Positions 1 through 6,701 are shown, counted from the stretch's first letter. The stretch is 7,219 nucleotides of DNA from Bacteroidales bacterium (GCA_017555925.1 JAFZFL010000106.1:1-7219); one strand, 5' to 3'. Numbers and translations: made by a program. The notes: a model not told the origin generated them from the sequence alone.

Positions 1-1364
1 CAGATATTGAGGAGCGCATTGCAGAACTTCTTTTGGAAAAGGGTGGGAAGGCCGGTACGGTATCGTTAAAGACTATAAAGGAAGTTGTTGCATTATTGGG
101 GTATCCGTCTGAAATAGAGCAGCAGAATATAGATGCCGATTCGCATAAAGGCGGGAAAACAGCCAAAAAACTCTACAGGGATGTTAGAGAAAGAGTTATA
201 GCCGGAGTTTGTAGTGGTTTGGGCGCTTATTTTCAGGTGGATGCTGTAATGATCCGTCTCATATTTGTAATGTTTGCTCTTCTTTCTACAATTCTTGGCA
301 ATTTTGGCATAGGCTCAAGGATATTCTGGCATATAGGAGGAAATTCGTTTGGTTTTATGATATTGCTCTATCTGCTCTTGTGGATGATAGTTCCGGCGGC
401 AAAGACTGTGGAGCAGAGATGTGCAATGAGAGGAAAAAGTGCAGGAATAGATGATATTCATAAGGATGCAAGAAATTGCTATGGAGAAAAGAGCAGGAAT
501 TACAAACGGGAGAGTGGTATTTCCGAAGTGATGAGAGGTGTATTGAGAATTGCGGGAATATGTATTGGTATATGTTTGATAGTTTTGGGCTTTGTTGGTT
601 TTATTGGAGGCATGGCGGCTATTCTTGGATTTGAATTTGCAGAGAACATCTCACTCTTTTCACTGGTTGATTATATTGAACTTGGTATAAGTAATTCGCT
701 ATGGCTTAAACTCTTGGCTGTTCTAACCTATTTTATTCCATTCTTGGGTATGCTTTATGGTGGAATTATGCTCTGTTTCAAGTTCAAACCACCGGTATGG
801 CGTCCTGGACTTATAATGTTCCTGTTATGGATAGTCTCGCTGTTGGGCTTTGCCTCTGTAGGGGTAAAATCGGCAGCTCCATATATGAGTTATAGTAACT
901 GGTCTGATGATAGAGCTGTAGATCTGGGTCTTGATACACTATATGTAAATATGGAACCATTTGATGGTATTGAGGGGAGCATATCGTTAAAAGTGAAGAA
1001 AAGAGGAGATGTAAGGGCCGATTATATAGTTGGAAAGGGTAAAGAGAAGGAGTTTGTAAAGTATCCGCGAGTTAGAGTTGTAAAGCATACTCCACAGGAA
1101 GGGGAGGAGCAGTACAAACCTTTTATTGAGTTGAAGAGCAGAGTTTATGAAGGAGCGGGAGTGAGCTCCTACAGGGTGAACAGGCCAATTGATATGGAGA
1201 GTATTTGTAATGTGAGAGAGTCTGTTGTTGAGGTGCATCCGAGGTTTTATACAAAAGAGAATAAATTCAACGGGGAGATGTACACTATATGGGTACATGT
1301 ACCGGCATCAATGACAGTTATTCTCACAGATGAGAATGGTAAAGTTACCAGTTATGATGAGTAA
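1..1364 (+). CDS. PspC-domain membrane protein, 5' end cut off by the window
   Basis: Putative envelope-stress or transcription-related membrane protein of the PspC family. The reading frame is open from base 3, giving about 453 residues. The TTG at 33 is not the real start, because the residues before it (DIEERIAELLLEKG) continue the N-terminal domain that Bacteroidota PspC proteins carry, followed by the usual LKTIKEVVALLGYPSEIE segment. The PspC domain covers about 165-400, opening with KKLYRDVRERVIAGVCSGLGAYF and closing with LLLWMIVPAAKT. Hydrophobic segments at about 540-632, 708-779 and 804-875 are likely membrane spans. The last 160 or so residues are polar and beta-rich, with no cysteine-rich or catalytic motif that I recognise, and probably form a soluble domain. 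The PspC domain looks longer than usual, with roughly 15 extra residues (GNFGIGSRIFWHIGG) between its two hydrophobic stretches. In relatives this gene often follows a PadR-type regulator, which would lie outside the window. The family call is firm; the cellular role is inferred. Confidence 0.9.
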   Translation, partial: DIEERIAELLLEKGGKAGTVSLKTIKEVVALLGYPSEIEQQNIDADSHKGGKTAKKLYRDVRERVIAGVCSGLGAYFQVDAVMIRLIFVMFALLSTILGNFGIGSRIFWHIGGNSFGFMILLYLLLWMIVPAAKTVEQRCAMRGKSAGIDDIHKDARNCYGEKSRNYKRESGISEVMRGVLRIAGICIGICLIVLGFVGFIGGMAAILGFEFAENISLFSLVDYIELGISNSLWLKLLAVLTYFIPFLGMLYGGIMLCFKFKPPVWRPGLIMFLLWIVSLLGFASVGVKSAAPYMSYSNWSDDRAVDLGLDTLYVNMEPFDGIEGSISLKVKKRGDVRADYIVGKGKEKEFVKYPRVRVVKHTPQEGEEQYKPFIELKSRVYEGAGVSSYRVNRPIDMESICNVRESVVEVHPRFYTKENKFNGEMYTIWVHVPASMTVILTDENGKVTSYDE

Positions 1365-1383
1365 AACATAAATAAGACAGGAT

Positions 1384-1875
1384 ATGGAGATATTTTTGGA
1401 AATAGTGGCAGTGCTTTTGGGCGTAGTTGGATTGTTAGGATGTGTAGTTCCTGTAATTCCCGGGCCTCCTTTGAGTTATGCCGGTCTTGCAATCCTTTAC
1501 TTTTGGGGCAATGCAGCTGGCAGTGAAAATGTAATAACAGGAGAGTTCATGCTTACATGGCTGGCTATAACAGCAGTTGTAACTCTGCTTGATTACATAG
1601 TTCCAGTACTCTTTACAAAGTGGACCGGAGGATCCAAAGAGGCGGTGAGGGGGTCAATTGCGGGCACATTGATAGGAATGGTATTCTTCCCCCCTTTTGG
1701 AATTATAGCCGGAGCTTTCTTGGGCGCACTGCTTGGAGAGATTTTACTTAATGGCAAACAACTTGGAGAATCCCTGATGTCTGCATTTGGAGCCTTTTTA
1801 GGCTTCATTTTTGGAACAGGCATCAAGTTGGTGGCTGGGGCAATGATGCTCTATTATATTGTAAAGTTCATTTAG
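1384..1875 (+). CDS. DUF456 family integral membrane protein
   Basis: Small, almost wholly hydrophobic inner-membrane protein of 163 residues, the usual size for DUF456. It starts with a membrane span (residues 3-23), followed by the family motif PVIPGPPLSYAGL (23-35). A further span (56-77) ends near LDYIVP. A glycine-rich segment (about 90-118, GSIAGTLIGMVFFPPFG then AGAFLGALLGE) suggests tightly packed helices, and a last span runs from about 133 to 162. The biochemical function of the family is unknown, and no catalytic residues can be named. The ATG lies 19 nt after the stop of the PspC gene with AGGA just upstream, so the two are probably co-transcribed. The pairing suggests an envelope role, but that is inference from context only. 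Confidence 0.9.
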   Translation: MEIFLEIVAVLLGVVGLLGCVVPVIPGPPLSYAGLAILYFWGNAAGSENVITGEFMLTWLAITAVVTLLDYIVPVLFTKWTGGSKEAVRGSIAGTLIGMVFFPPFGIIAGAFLGALLGEILLNGKQLGESLMSAFGAFLGFIFGTGIKLVAGAMMLYYIVKFI

Positions 1876-1913
1876 TTACTGAAAATTTCTAATTTTACTA
1901 AAAATTTCTAATT
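1876..1913. repeat. Two-copy 19-bp tandem direct repeat
   Basis: Copy one (1876-1894) reads TTACTGAAAATTTCTAATT and copy two (1895-1913) reads TTACTAAAAATTTCTAATT, so they differ at one base in 19 and abut exactly. The first copy begins right after the TAG stop of the DUF456 gene. A third partial match, TTACTAAAAG, begins at 1919 after five unrelated bases. The array fills most of the 61-nt gap before the lipoprotein gene. It may be a paired protein-binding site for the downstream gene or a slippage duplication; the sequence alone does not decide. Confidence 0.8.
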
Positions 1914-1936
1914 GGTAGTTACTAAAAGACTTTCTT

Positions 1937-3145
1937 ATGAAATATGACTCTCTTTTTATAGCAGGAATGTTGGCATCAGTCGTTGCCATCTCTTTTTCAT
2001 GTTCACACTCCTCTTGTAATGAAAATTCAGAGTGCAAAAAAATAGATATGGCGTATGAGATTGATAACGCACAGGTGGTAAATCTTAGCAAATATGCAAC
2101 AAAGATTGAGTATATTCCTTTGGAAACAGGTGCCGGCAGTATGCTGGGACGTGTGGTGTCAGTTGTAGAGGGGGAGGGGTGTTATTATTTGTCGGGAAGC
2201 GATGAATGTGCAAAGGCCTTTGATAGAGATGGTAAATTTTTGGGTGATGTTGGAGTCATTGGTCGCGGTCCTGGTGAGGTGCAAATAATTTCAACATTGC
2301 TGTATGATGAGAAAAATAATGGAGTGGCTCTTGTCTCTGGAAATAAAGTTGTAGTTTACAATCCTGTTGACAATAGTGTAATAAAGGTGATTGATACACG
2401 AGTATTGGAAGGCTGTAGGGCTGTTGGGTGTAGGGCTAATGGAGATTATATTATGTATGGTTTTGACAGGGATTCAATTACCAATAATGATATTGAGAAA
2501 TATATTCTGATATCTTCTGAAGGAGATGTTTTGGAGGAGCGGACAATTGGTCCCAATATTCCTACACAGGGAGAGTTTAGAGGTATACCCATAATATTTG
2601 CTCAGGGATATGCGGTTTTTATGAGTGGTGATAATCTTTATGCAATGAGCAGCAGCCGTGATACCCTCTATAGGATTGATGATAAAAATGGCAAAGAGGC
2701 GGAGTTTCTGTTTGATTTTGGAAAATATACATCAAAGACACGCTTGAATGAGCCAGGTATGCGTCTTATGATGTATCCTCATAAGGTTGATACAAAGGAT
2801 TTTACGATGTTTGCATTAGGTGGGGTAAGAAACGGTTTGCCCTCTATAGTTCCAGATGGAAGCATACAGCGTGGCGATGGTTATGTTCTGCTCGACAAAC
2901 AGGAGAAGAGATTTTATGTACTTAAACACGACTCCAGGAATCCGCTGATAGGTTTCAGAAATGATATTGACGGTGGCATGAATTTTACACCAACCTTTTC
3001 TACGGCAGATAAGATGTTTAGAGTGGAGAACGCAGATAAGTTTATTGAGTATGCATCCCAAAGCTCCTCTTCAAGGATGAAAGAGGTTGCAGCAACATTG
3101 ACGGAGGAGAGTAATCCGGTACTTGTGGTAGTAACTCTCAAATAG
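1937..3145 (+). CDS. Predicted 6-bladed beta-propeller lipoprotein
   Basis: Secreted protein of 402 residues with a lipoprotein signal peptide: a hydrophobic run at residues 6-20 ends in ISFSC, making Cys22 the likely lipidated residue, a Bacteroidota-style lipobox. The mature part opens with the features of the Bacteroidota 6-bladed beta-propeller family (PF17170-like). These are KIEYIPLET (56-64), the blade phrase AFDRDGKFLGDVG (94-106) and the hallmark GRGPGE (109-114). Later segments such as VVVYNPVDNSVIKVID and FLFDFGKYTS repeat the propeller-blade style. Nothing indicates an enzyme, and the family is generally of unknown or ligand-binding function. No clear K-D/E-D/E export signal follows Cys22, so I cannot say whether it is surface exposed. 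It lacks a neighbouring SusC/SusD pair. The start has no Shine-Dalgarno sequence, but it places the signal peptide correctly. Confidence 0.85.
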   Translation: MKYDSLFIAGMLASVVAISFSCSHSSCNENSECKKIDMAYEIDNAQVVNLSKYATKIEYIPLETGAGSMLGRVVSVVEGEGCYYLSGSDECAKAFDRDGKFLGDVGVIGRGPGEVQIISTLLYDEKNNGVALVSGNKVVVYNPVDNSVIKVIDTRVLEGCRAVGCRANGDYIMYGFDRDSITNNDIEKYILISSEGDVLEERTIGPNIPTQGEFRGIPIIFAQGYAVFMSGDNLYAMSSSRDTLYRIDDKNGKEAEFLFDFGKYTSKTRLNEPGMRLMMYPHKVDTKDFTMFALGGVRNGLPSIVPDGSIQRGDGYVLLDKQEKRFYVLKHDSRNPLIGFRNDIDGGMNFTPTFSTADKMFRVENADKFIEYASQSSSSRMKEVAATLTEESNPVLVVVTLK

Positions 3146-3191
3146 ACAACTTTACCGGATTTACTCAATCTACTGTCTGCAGATTTCTTGT

Positions 3192-4193
3192 TTATTTTTC
3201 TCTTGTTCCAACATATTCGGCCAATGCGACAAGGTACTCTCTCTCTTTTGTTTGAGGGAGTGGGGCCAAGGCCAAAATTGCCATTTTACTATGCTTTTCA
3301 AGTATAGCCTGAGCTTTGGCTACACCGTTGTATTTCTGCACAAAAGCATTTACCTTGTCAATAATTTCCTGTTCTTGCGGTGTTACTTTACCACCTTTGG
3401 TAAAGGTGTTTTCAATATGTGAAATACTCTCTCTTATATATTGGGCCTCTTCTGAGGGTGAGGCCTCCATTGAACAGAGAAGGGGAAGTGTTATTTTACG
3501 CTCTTTAATGTCGGCTCCGCCATTCTTGCCTGTATCCATTGAAGGGGTATAATCAAAAATATCATCCCTTATCTGAAATGCGACACCAAGTTCGTAGGCA
3601 TACTCTGTTATGGCCTTAATCTGCTCCTGATTTGCAGAGACAGATATTGCACCGCTCTTCATTGCTGCAATAAAGAGACTTGCAGTTTTGCCAGATATAA
3701 TTGAGTAGTAATCCTCAATGGTTGTGTCAAGGAGTTCGGCTTTTTCCATTTGAACAAGTTCTCCAACGGAGAGCTCTTTCACAGCTGTGGTAAAGCAGGC
3801 AAGGATGTCGCTGCCACAACGTGTGAGTTCGTCAAGGGCTTGTGATAACCAGTAGTCTCCTGCCAAAATGGAGGCTGCCTGGCCAAAAACGGCCTTTACG
3901 GTCGGAACACCTCTGCGCAGGTCTCCATCATCTGCAACGTCGTCGTGCAGGAGCGTTGCTGTATGTATCATTTCAGAAACAGCAGCACAATGGTAACTGG
4001 TTTCATTTGCTGAACCACAGGCGCGTGAAGCCAGCAAAGAGAGTACAGGTCTGAGCTGTTTGCCTGCATTTTCAATCAGATAGTTATTTATCTTTGAAAC
4101 GAATGCGTTTTTATTACTTAGAGCGGATACCAAGACTTCTTGATATCCGCTCCAGTCTCTACCCAAATCTTTTTTAACTCTGTTTATATCCAC
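3192..4193 (-). CDS. Polyprenyl diphosphate synthase, long-chain type
   Basis: Trans-prenyltransferase of 333 residues, normal length for the IspB/heptaprenyl synthase group. It adds isopentenyl units to an allylic diphosphate in the cytoplasm and probably makes the menaquinone side chain. Visible motifs are GKQLRP (44-49), the first aspartate-rich motif DDVAD (84-88) with the following RR (93-94), GKTA (168-171), and FQIRDDIFD (206-214) holding the second aspartate-rich motif. ERKITLPLL follows at 231-239. The fifth residue before the first motif is Ala79, a small side chain that in this family permits long products rather than stopping at C15 or C20; the exact chain length is not predictable. 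The start is GTG at 4193, the only sensible choice because the next Met is residue 75 and the family N-terminus fits. It lies 4 nt after the stop of the OMP gene, so translational coupling is likely. Confidence 0.92.
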   Translation of the reverse strand: MDINRVKKDLGRDWSGYQEVLVSALSNKNAFVSKINNYLIENAGKQLRPVLSLLASRACGSANETSYHCAAVSEMIHTATLLHDDVADDGDLRRGVPTVKAVFGQAASILAGDYWLSQALDELTRCGSDILACFTTAVKELSVGELVQMEKAELLDTTIEDYYSIISGKTASLFIAAMKSGAISVSANQEQIKAITEYAYELGVAFQIRDDIFDYTPSMDTGKNGGADIKERKITLPLLCSMEASPSEEAQYIRESISHIENTFTKGGKVTPQEQEIIDKVNAFVQKYNGVAKAQAILEKHSKMAILALAPLPQTKEREYLVALAEYVGTREK

Positions 4194-4197
4194 AACT

Positions 4198-4806
4198 CTA
4201 AAAAATGAATGCTAACGATAACTCAAAACCTTTATTCTTTCCACCTTTGAATGTATCTATACCGGCCCACTCAAAATCACCAATCTTTCCCAAATCCCAG
4301 CAGTAGCGTCCTGTGACCTGAAATCTCCATACATCCATGCCGGCACCCAGACCGATGCCATATTCAAAACGGTTAAGATCTTTCCACTCAATATTCTGAA
4401 ATTCATCTCCTTTGGCTATGGCGTAACCTATATAAGGGGAAACCATTATGAAAGGTCGGAAGAGCACAAGATCCAATCCCCATTGGAGATTTACCGGCAG
4501 TTGCACATAGTGCATTTTGAAGTCTGCCTCTTTTGAGAGAATTCCGTCGGGATGGATCTCTATAGAACTTCCCTTTTGTATATAAATAAGTTCGGGTTGC
4601 AATGCTAAGCCAACAGGTAATTTGACCTTATATAAAATACCTGCGTGGAAGCCTGTTTTTCTCTTTAGAGATCCATAAAGATTGGAGAGCTCTATATCAG
4701 ACATTGAATTGTAACTTAAACCGCCTTTAATACCAAAACCGCTCTGTGCCTTTAACTGAAAAGTACACATGAACAGAATGCAAAGTACAATTAAAGTCTT
4801 TTTCAT
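4198..4806 (-). CDS. Outer-membrane beta-barrel protein (porin-like, OMP_b-brl family)
   Basis: Small predicted outer-membrane barrel of 202 residues. A signal peptide (MKKTLIVLCILFMCTFQLKA) is likely cut after Ala20, giving a mature N-terminus QSGFGIKGGLSYN, the typical first strand of the PorT-like/OMP_b-brl_2 barrels common in Bacteroidota. Alternating hydrophobic strands follow (for example GFHAGILYKVKLP, LALQPELIYIQKG, YVQLPVNLQWG, FRPFIMVSPYIGYAIA, FEYGIGLGAGMDVW). The protein ends in Phe, as expected for recognition by the barrel-assembly machinery. I chose the ATG at 4806 because it gives MKKT at the N-terminus; a TTG two codons earlier (4812) is possible but less likely. It lies 11 nt after trxA and 4 nt before the prenyl synthase. 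Substrate and function are unknown, and general porin activity is not shown. Confidence 0.85.
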   Translation of the reverse strand: MKKTLIVLCILFMCTFQLKAQSGFGIKGGLSYNSMSDIELSNLYGSLKRKTGFHAGILYKVKLPVGLALQPELIYIQKGSSIEIHPDGILSKEADFKMHYVQLPVNLQWGLDLVLFRPFIMVSPYIGYAIAKGDEFQNIEWKDLNRFEYGIGLGAGMDVWRFQVTGRYCWDLGKIGDFEWAGIDTFKGGKNKGFELSLAFIF

Positions 4807-4817
4807 AATCAATATTA

Positions 4818-5132
4818 TTACATTAATTTATCCAATTCGGCAGTAATGGCAGATTTTGCAACTGAACCTACCAATTTTGCCTTAAGTTCACCACCTTTAA
4901 AGAAGAGTAGTGTTGGAATATTTCTGATACCGTAGTCAATGGGAGCATCAGCGGCCTCATCAACGTTGCATTTTACAATTACAGCCTTGCCCTCATACTC
5001 TGCGGCAACCTCTTCCACTACAGGAATAAGAGCTTTGCAAGGGCCACACCATGCTGCCCAAAAATCAACCATTACAGGTTTTTCATTCTCCAATACAACC
5101 TCTTTGAAATTGCTATCATTCACTTCTAACAT
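4818..5132 (-). CDS. trxA: Thioredoxin
   Basis: Classical cytoplasmic thioredoxin of 104 residues, full length for the family. It reduces disulfides in target proteins and is itself recharged by thioredoxin reductase, which is not encoded here. The redox motif WCGPC is at residues 28-32 in the context VDFWAAWCGPCK. The cis-proline loop IPTL has Pro73, and the NVDE and YGIRNIPTLLFFKGG blocks are standard. There is no signal peptide, which argues against a periplasmic TlpA/DsbE-type protein. A further Cys55 (KCNVDE) lies outside the active site. The start ATG at 5132 has an AT-rich leader without a Shine-Dalgarno sequence. It heads a three-gene cluster with the OMP and prenyl synthase genes and is separated from sdaA by 143 nt, so it probably has its own promoter, although I found no good consensus match. 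Confidence 0.96.
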   Translation of the reverse strand: MLEVNDSNFKEVVLENEKPVMVDFWAAWCGPCKALIPVVEEVAAEYEGKAVIVKCNVDEAADAPIDYGIRNIPTLLFFKGGELKAKLVGSVAKSAITAELDKLM

Positions 5133-5180
5133 AATAATCTACTTTTTAACGTTATACAATATAATTTCATATTAATTCAG

Positions 5181-5197
5181 GTTGCTAATTTAGCAAC
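5181..5197. other. Short perfect inverted repeat between sdaA and trxA
   Basis: GTTGCTA and TAGCAAC form a perfect 7-bp stem around a 3-nt loop (ATT). On the plus strand it is followed by TATTTTTT (5198-5205), the shape of a weak intrinsic terminator, but no plus-strand gene lies upstream to end. On the minus strand, where sdaA ends about 80 nt earlier, the bases after the stem are CTGAATTAAT, not a U-run. It could therefore be an sdaA transcript 3' end structure, an operator in front of trxA, or chance in AT-rich DNA. A relaxed match to the -7 element (TAAATTAG on the minus strand) overlaps it but has no -33 partner. Confidence 0.45.
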
Positions 5198-5275
5198 TAT
5201 TTTTTAAAATCTTGTAAGAATTCCCTTTTAATATGATTAAATTTTATCTATATGGGATATATTTGTTTCCTGCAA

Positions 5276-6535
5276 TCATTTTTGCGACATGATATAAGCA
5301 AGACCGCCCTCTGCAGTCTCCTTATAAAGACTTGGCAAATCTCTTCCTGTACGCTTCATTACTTCAACAACAGTATCAAAACTTATTCTGTGAGATCCGT
5401 CAGACATCAGTGCATATACATCTGCGTCAATAGCCCTTGTGGCGGCAAAAGCATTGCGCTCTATACAAGGGATTTGAACCAATCCTCCTACCGGGTCGCA
5501 TGTTAATCCCAGGAAGTGCTCCATTCCAATTGATGCGGCATACTCTACCTGTGCCGGTGTTCCGCCAAAAATCTGAACTCCTGCACCGGATGCCATACTG
5601 CAGGCAGAACCTATCTCTCCTTGGCATCCAACCTCTGCCCCCGAAATGGATGCATTGGTCTTTATTATATTGCCTATAAGGCCGGCCGTAGCCAACCCCC
5701 TGATTATCCTTTTGTCGGAAAAATCATAAAATTTCTGGGTAAGATGCAGGACTGCCGGTATAACACCACAAGAGCCGCATGTTGGAGCTGTTACAACAAT
5801 GCCTCCAGATGCATTCTCCTCGGCAACAGCCAAAGCATAAGAGAATGTCATTCCCCTTCTCTGCATGGAGCCCTGATACCCCTTTGATTTGATATGATAA
5901 GATGCAGCTCTTCTGGCCAGATTCAGGCCACCCGGTAAAACACCTTCATTTTCAAGCCCTCTGGCTATGGATTGTTTCATTATATCCCATACATAGGCGA
6001 GATAGTCCCAAATATCCTTATCTTCATGTAAGGCAACATACTCCCAAAAGGAGGTACCATTATCCTTGCACCATGCAAGAATGTCATCCATTTTACCATG
6101 TGGGTATATGCTCTTACTCTCCTCCCTTTTGCCGCTGTCGCTTATGTCTCCACCACCAATACTGAATGTAGTCCATTTGTCAATGATTCTTCCCTCACTG
6201 TCATAAGCCTCAAAAAAGAGTCCGTTGGGGTGTTGCGGCAGAAAGGTTTCAGGTCTGAAATTGAGTTTGCACCGGCTGCTCTTTCCGGCTGACCTCAACT
6301 CCTCAATAGTCATATTTGCAATCTCTTCTTGTGTAAATCCTCCCAGAACCTCAAGTATGGCCACATCTGTAAGGTGGCCTATGCCGGTTGCAGCCAGAGA
6401 ACCATATAGTGTAACATCAAACCTTGCAGCGCCATTGTTGCGTTCCAGAAATTTAAGGGCGGCAGTACGTGGTCCCATAGTGTGGCTGCTCGAAGGTCCT
6501 TTGCCTACCTTAAAGATATTTTTAATGCTCTCCAT
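5276..6535 (-). CDS. sdaA: L-serine ammonia-lyase (iron-sulfur, single chain)
   Basis: Cytoplasmic [4Fe-4S] enzyme that deaminates L-serine to pyruvate and ammonia. The single 419-residue chain carries both halves. The N-terminal beta domain begins IFKVGKGPSSSHTMGP (7-22). The C-terminal catalytic alpha domain has TAPTCGSCGVIPAV (249-262), SGAEVGCQGEIGSACSMA (298-315) and LTCDPVGGLVQIPCIERNA (344-362). By comparison with the Legionella type 2 enzyme, the cluster ligands should be Cys304, Cys346 and Cys357; the 42- and 11-residue spacings match. No ACT domain is present. The chain ends AYIMSQK, with no cysteine at the C-terminus, unlike the Legionella enzyme, whose tail cysteine enters the active site. 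The ATG at 6535 has a good ribosome binding site and fits the family N-terminus. It is divergent from kbl. Confidence 0.96.
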   Translation of the reverse strand: MESIKNIFKVGKGPSSSHTMGPRTAALKFLERNNGAARFDVTLYGSLAATGIGHLTDVAILEVLGGFTQEEIANMTIEELRSAGKSSRCKLNFRPETFLPQHPNGLFFEAYDSEGRIIDKWTTFSIGGGDISDSGKREESKSIYPHGKMDDILAWCKDNGTSFWEYVALHEDKDIWDYLAYVWDIMKQSIARGLENEGVLPGGLNLARRAASYHIKSKGYQGSMQRRGMTFSYALAVAEENASGGIVVTAPTCGSCGVIPAVLHLTQKFYDFSDKRIIRGLATAGLIGNIIKTNASISGAEVGCQGEIGSACSMASGAGVQIFGGTPAQVEYAASIGMEHFLGLTCDPVGGLVQIPCIERNAFAATRAIDADVYALMSDGSHRISFDTVVEVMKRTGRDLPSLYKETAEGGLAYIMSQK

Positions 6536-6538
6536 ATA

Positions 6539-6544
6539 CTCTCC
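6539..6544 (-). promoter_or_regulatory. Ribosome binding site of sdaA
   Basis: The minus strand reads GGAGAG, with five bases between GGAG and the ATG of sdaA. This is the clearest Shine-Dalgarno match in the window, where most other starts have AT-rich leaders only, and it supports the chosen start. Confidence 0.6.
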
Positions 6545-6586
6545 GATTATTGGTTGTAAATATAATCTTCCCGACAGTTAACCGCT

Positions 6587-6609
6587 TTTGACTCCTGTAC
6601 TCCGTCAAA
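6587..6609. promoter_or_regulatory. Inverted repeat in the sdaA leader
   Basis: TTTGAC (6587-6592) and GTCAAA (6604-6609) are perfect 6-bp arms around an 11-base centre, TCCTGTACTCC, which itself is near-repetitive (ACTCC at 6591 and at 6599). If the predicted sdaA -7 element is right, this lies at the very start of the sdaA transcript. It could be a dyad operator or a 5' hairpin. On the sdaA strand the centre contains two GGAG sequences. Arms this short can arise by chance, so function is inferred from position only. Confidence 0.4.
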
Positions 6610-6616
6610 CTACTAA

Positions 6617-6647
6617 CAAATATACTGCATATTTTGATTAAAACATC
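6617..6647 (-). promoter_or_regulatory. Possible Bacteroides-type promoter for sdaA
   Basis: On the minus strand TATATTTG (6624-6617) matches the Bacteroides -7 consensus TAnnTTTG. The -33 position, 19 bp upstream, is GATG instead of TTTG, so only half of the element matches. It would give a leader of about 75 nt before sdaA and overlaps the kbl promoter region. Confidence 0.45.
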
Positions 6648-6663
6648 TTTTTGTGTAAGTTTG
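6633..6663 (+). promoter_or_regulatory. Bacteroides-type promoter for kbl
   Basis: TTTG at 6633-6636 is followed after exactly 19 bp by TAAGTTTG at 6656-6663, a complete match to the Bacteroides primary sigma factor consensus (TTTG, 19-21 bp, TAnnTTTG). Transcription would begin near 6668-6671, leaving a leader of about 30 nt before the kbl ATG at 6702. That leader is A-rich without a Shine-Dalgarno sequence, as is common in this phylum. Confidence 0.75.
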
Positions 6664-6701
6664 TAATCGGCTCTAAAATTAGAAATCAAAACCCAATAAT
6701 T

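Noticed and set aside
987..1298. 103-residue reading frame opposite the PspC gene
   Set aside because: It lies wholly inside a well supported gene on the other strand and resembles no family I recognise.
3146..3191. Terminator between the convergent lipoprotein and prenyl synthase genes
   Set aside because: Only an 8-bp palindrome (TCTGCAGA) without a loop is visible, which does not make a credible terminator stem.
3386..3408. Two overlapping hairpins, CTTTACC/GGTAAAG and CACCTTT/AAAGGTG, inside the prenyl synthase gene
   Set aside because: They look like mutually exclusive stems, but arise from codons for TKGGKVT in a coding stretch far from either gene end, so chance is the better explanation.
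5255..5266. TATATTTG on the plus strand, a -7 consensus match
   Set aside because: No gene lies downstream on the plus strand, and the match falls in AT-rich intergenic DNA near the sdaA end, so it is probably chance.
5237..5278. Possible readthrough of the sdaA TGA stop
   Set aside because: The frame continues for only 12 codons to a TAA with no recognisable family sequence or visible selenocysteine-type hairpin, so TGA is taken as the true stop.
6225..6581. 118-residue plus-strand frame opposite the 5' end of sdaA
   Set aside because: It mirrors conserved sdaA codons and has no family resemblance, so it is a shadow of sdaA.
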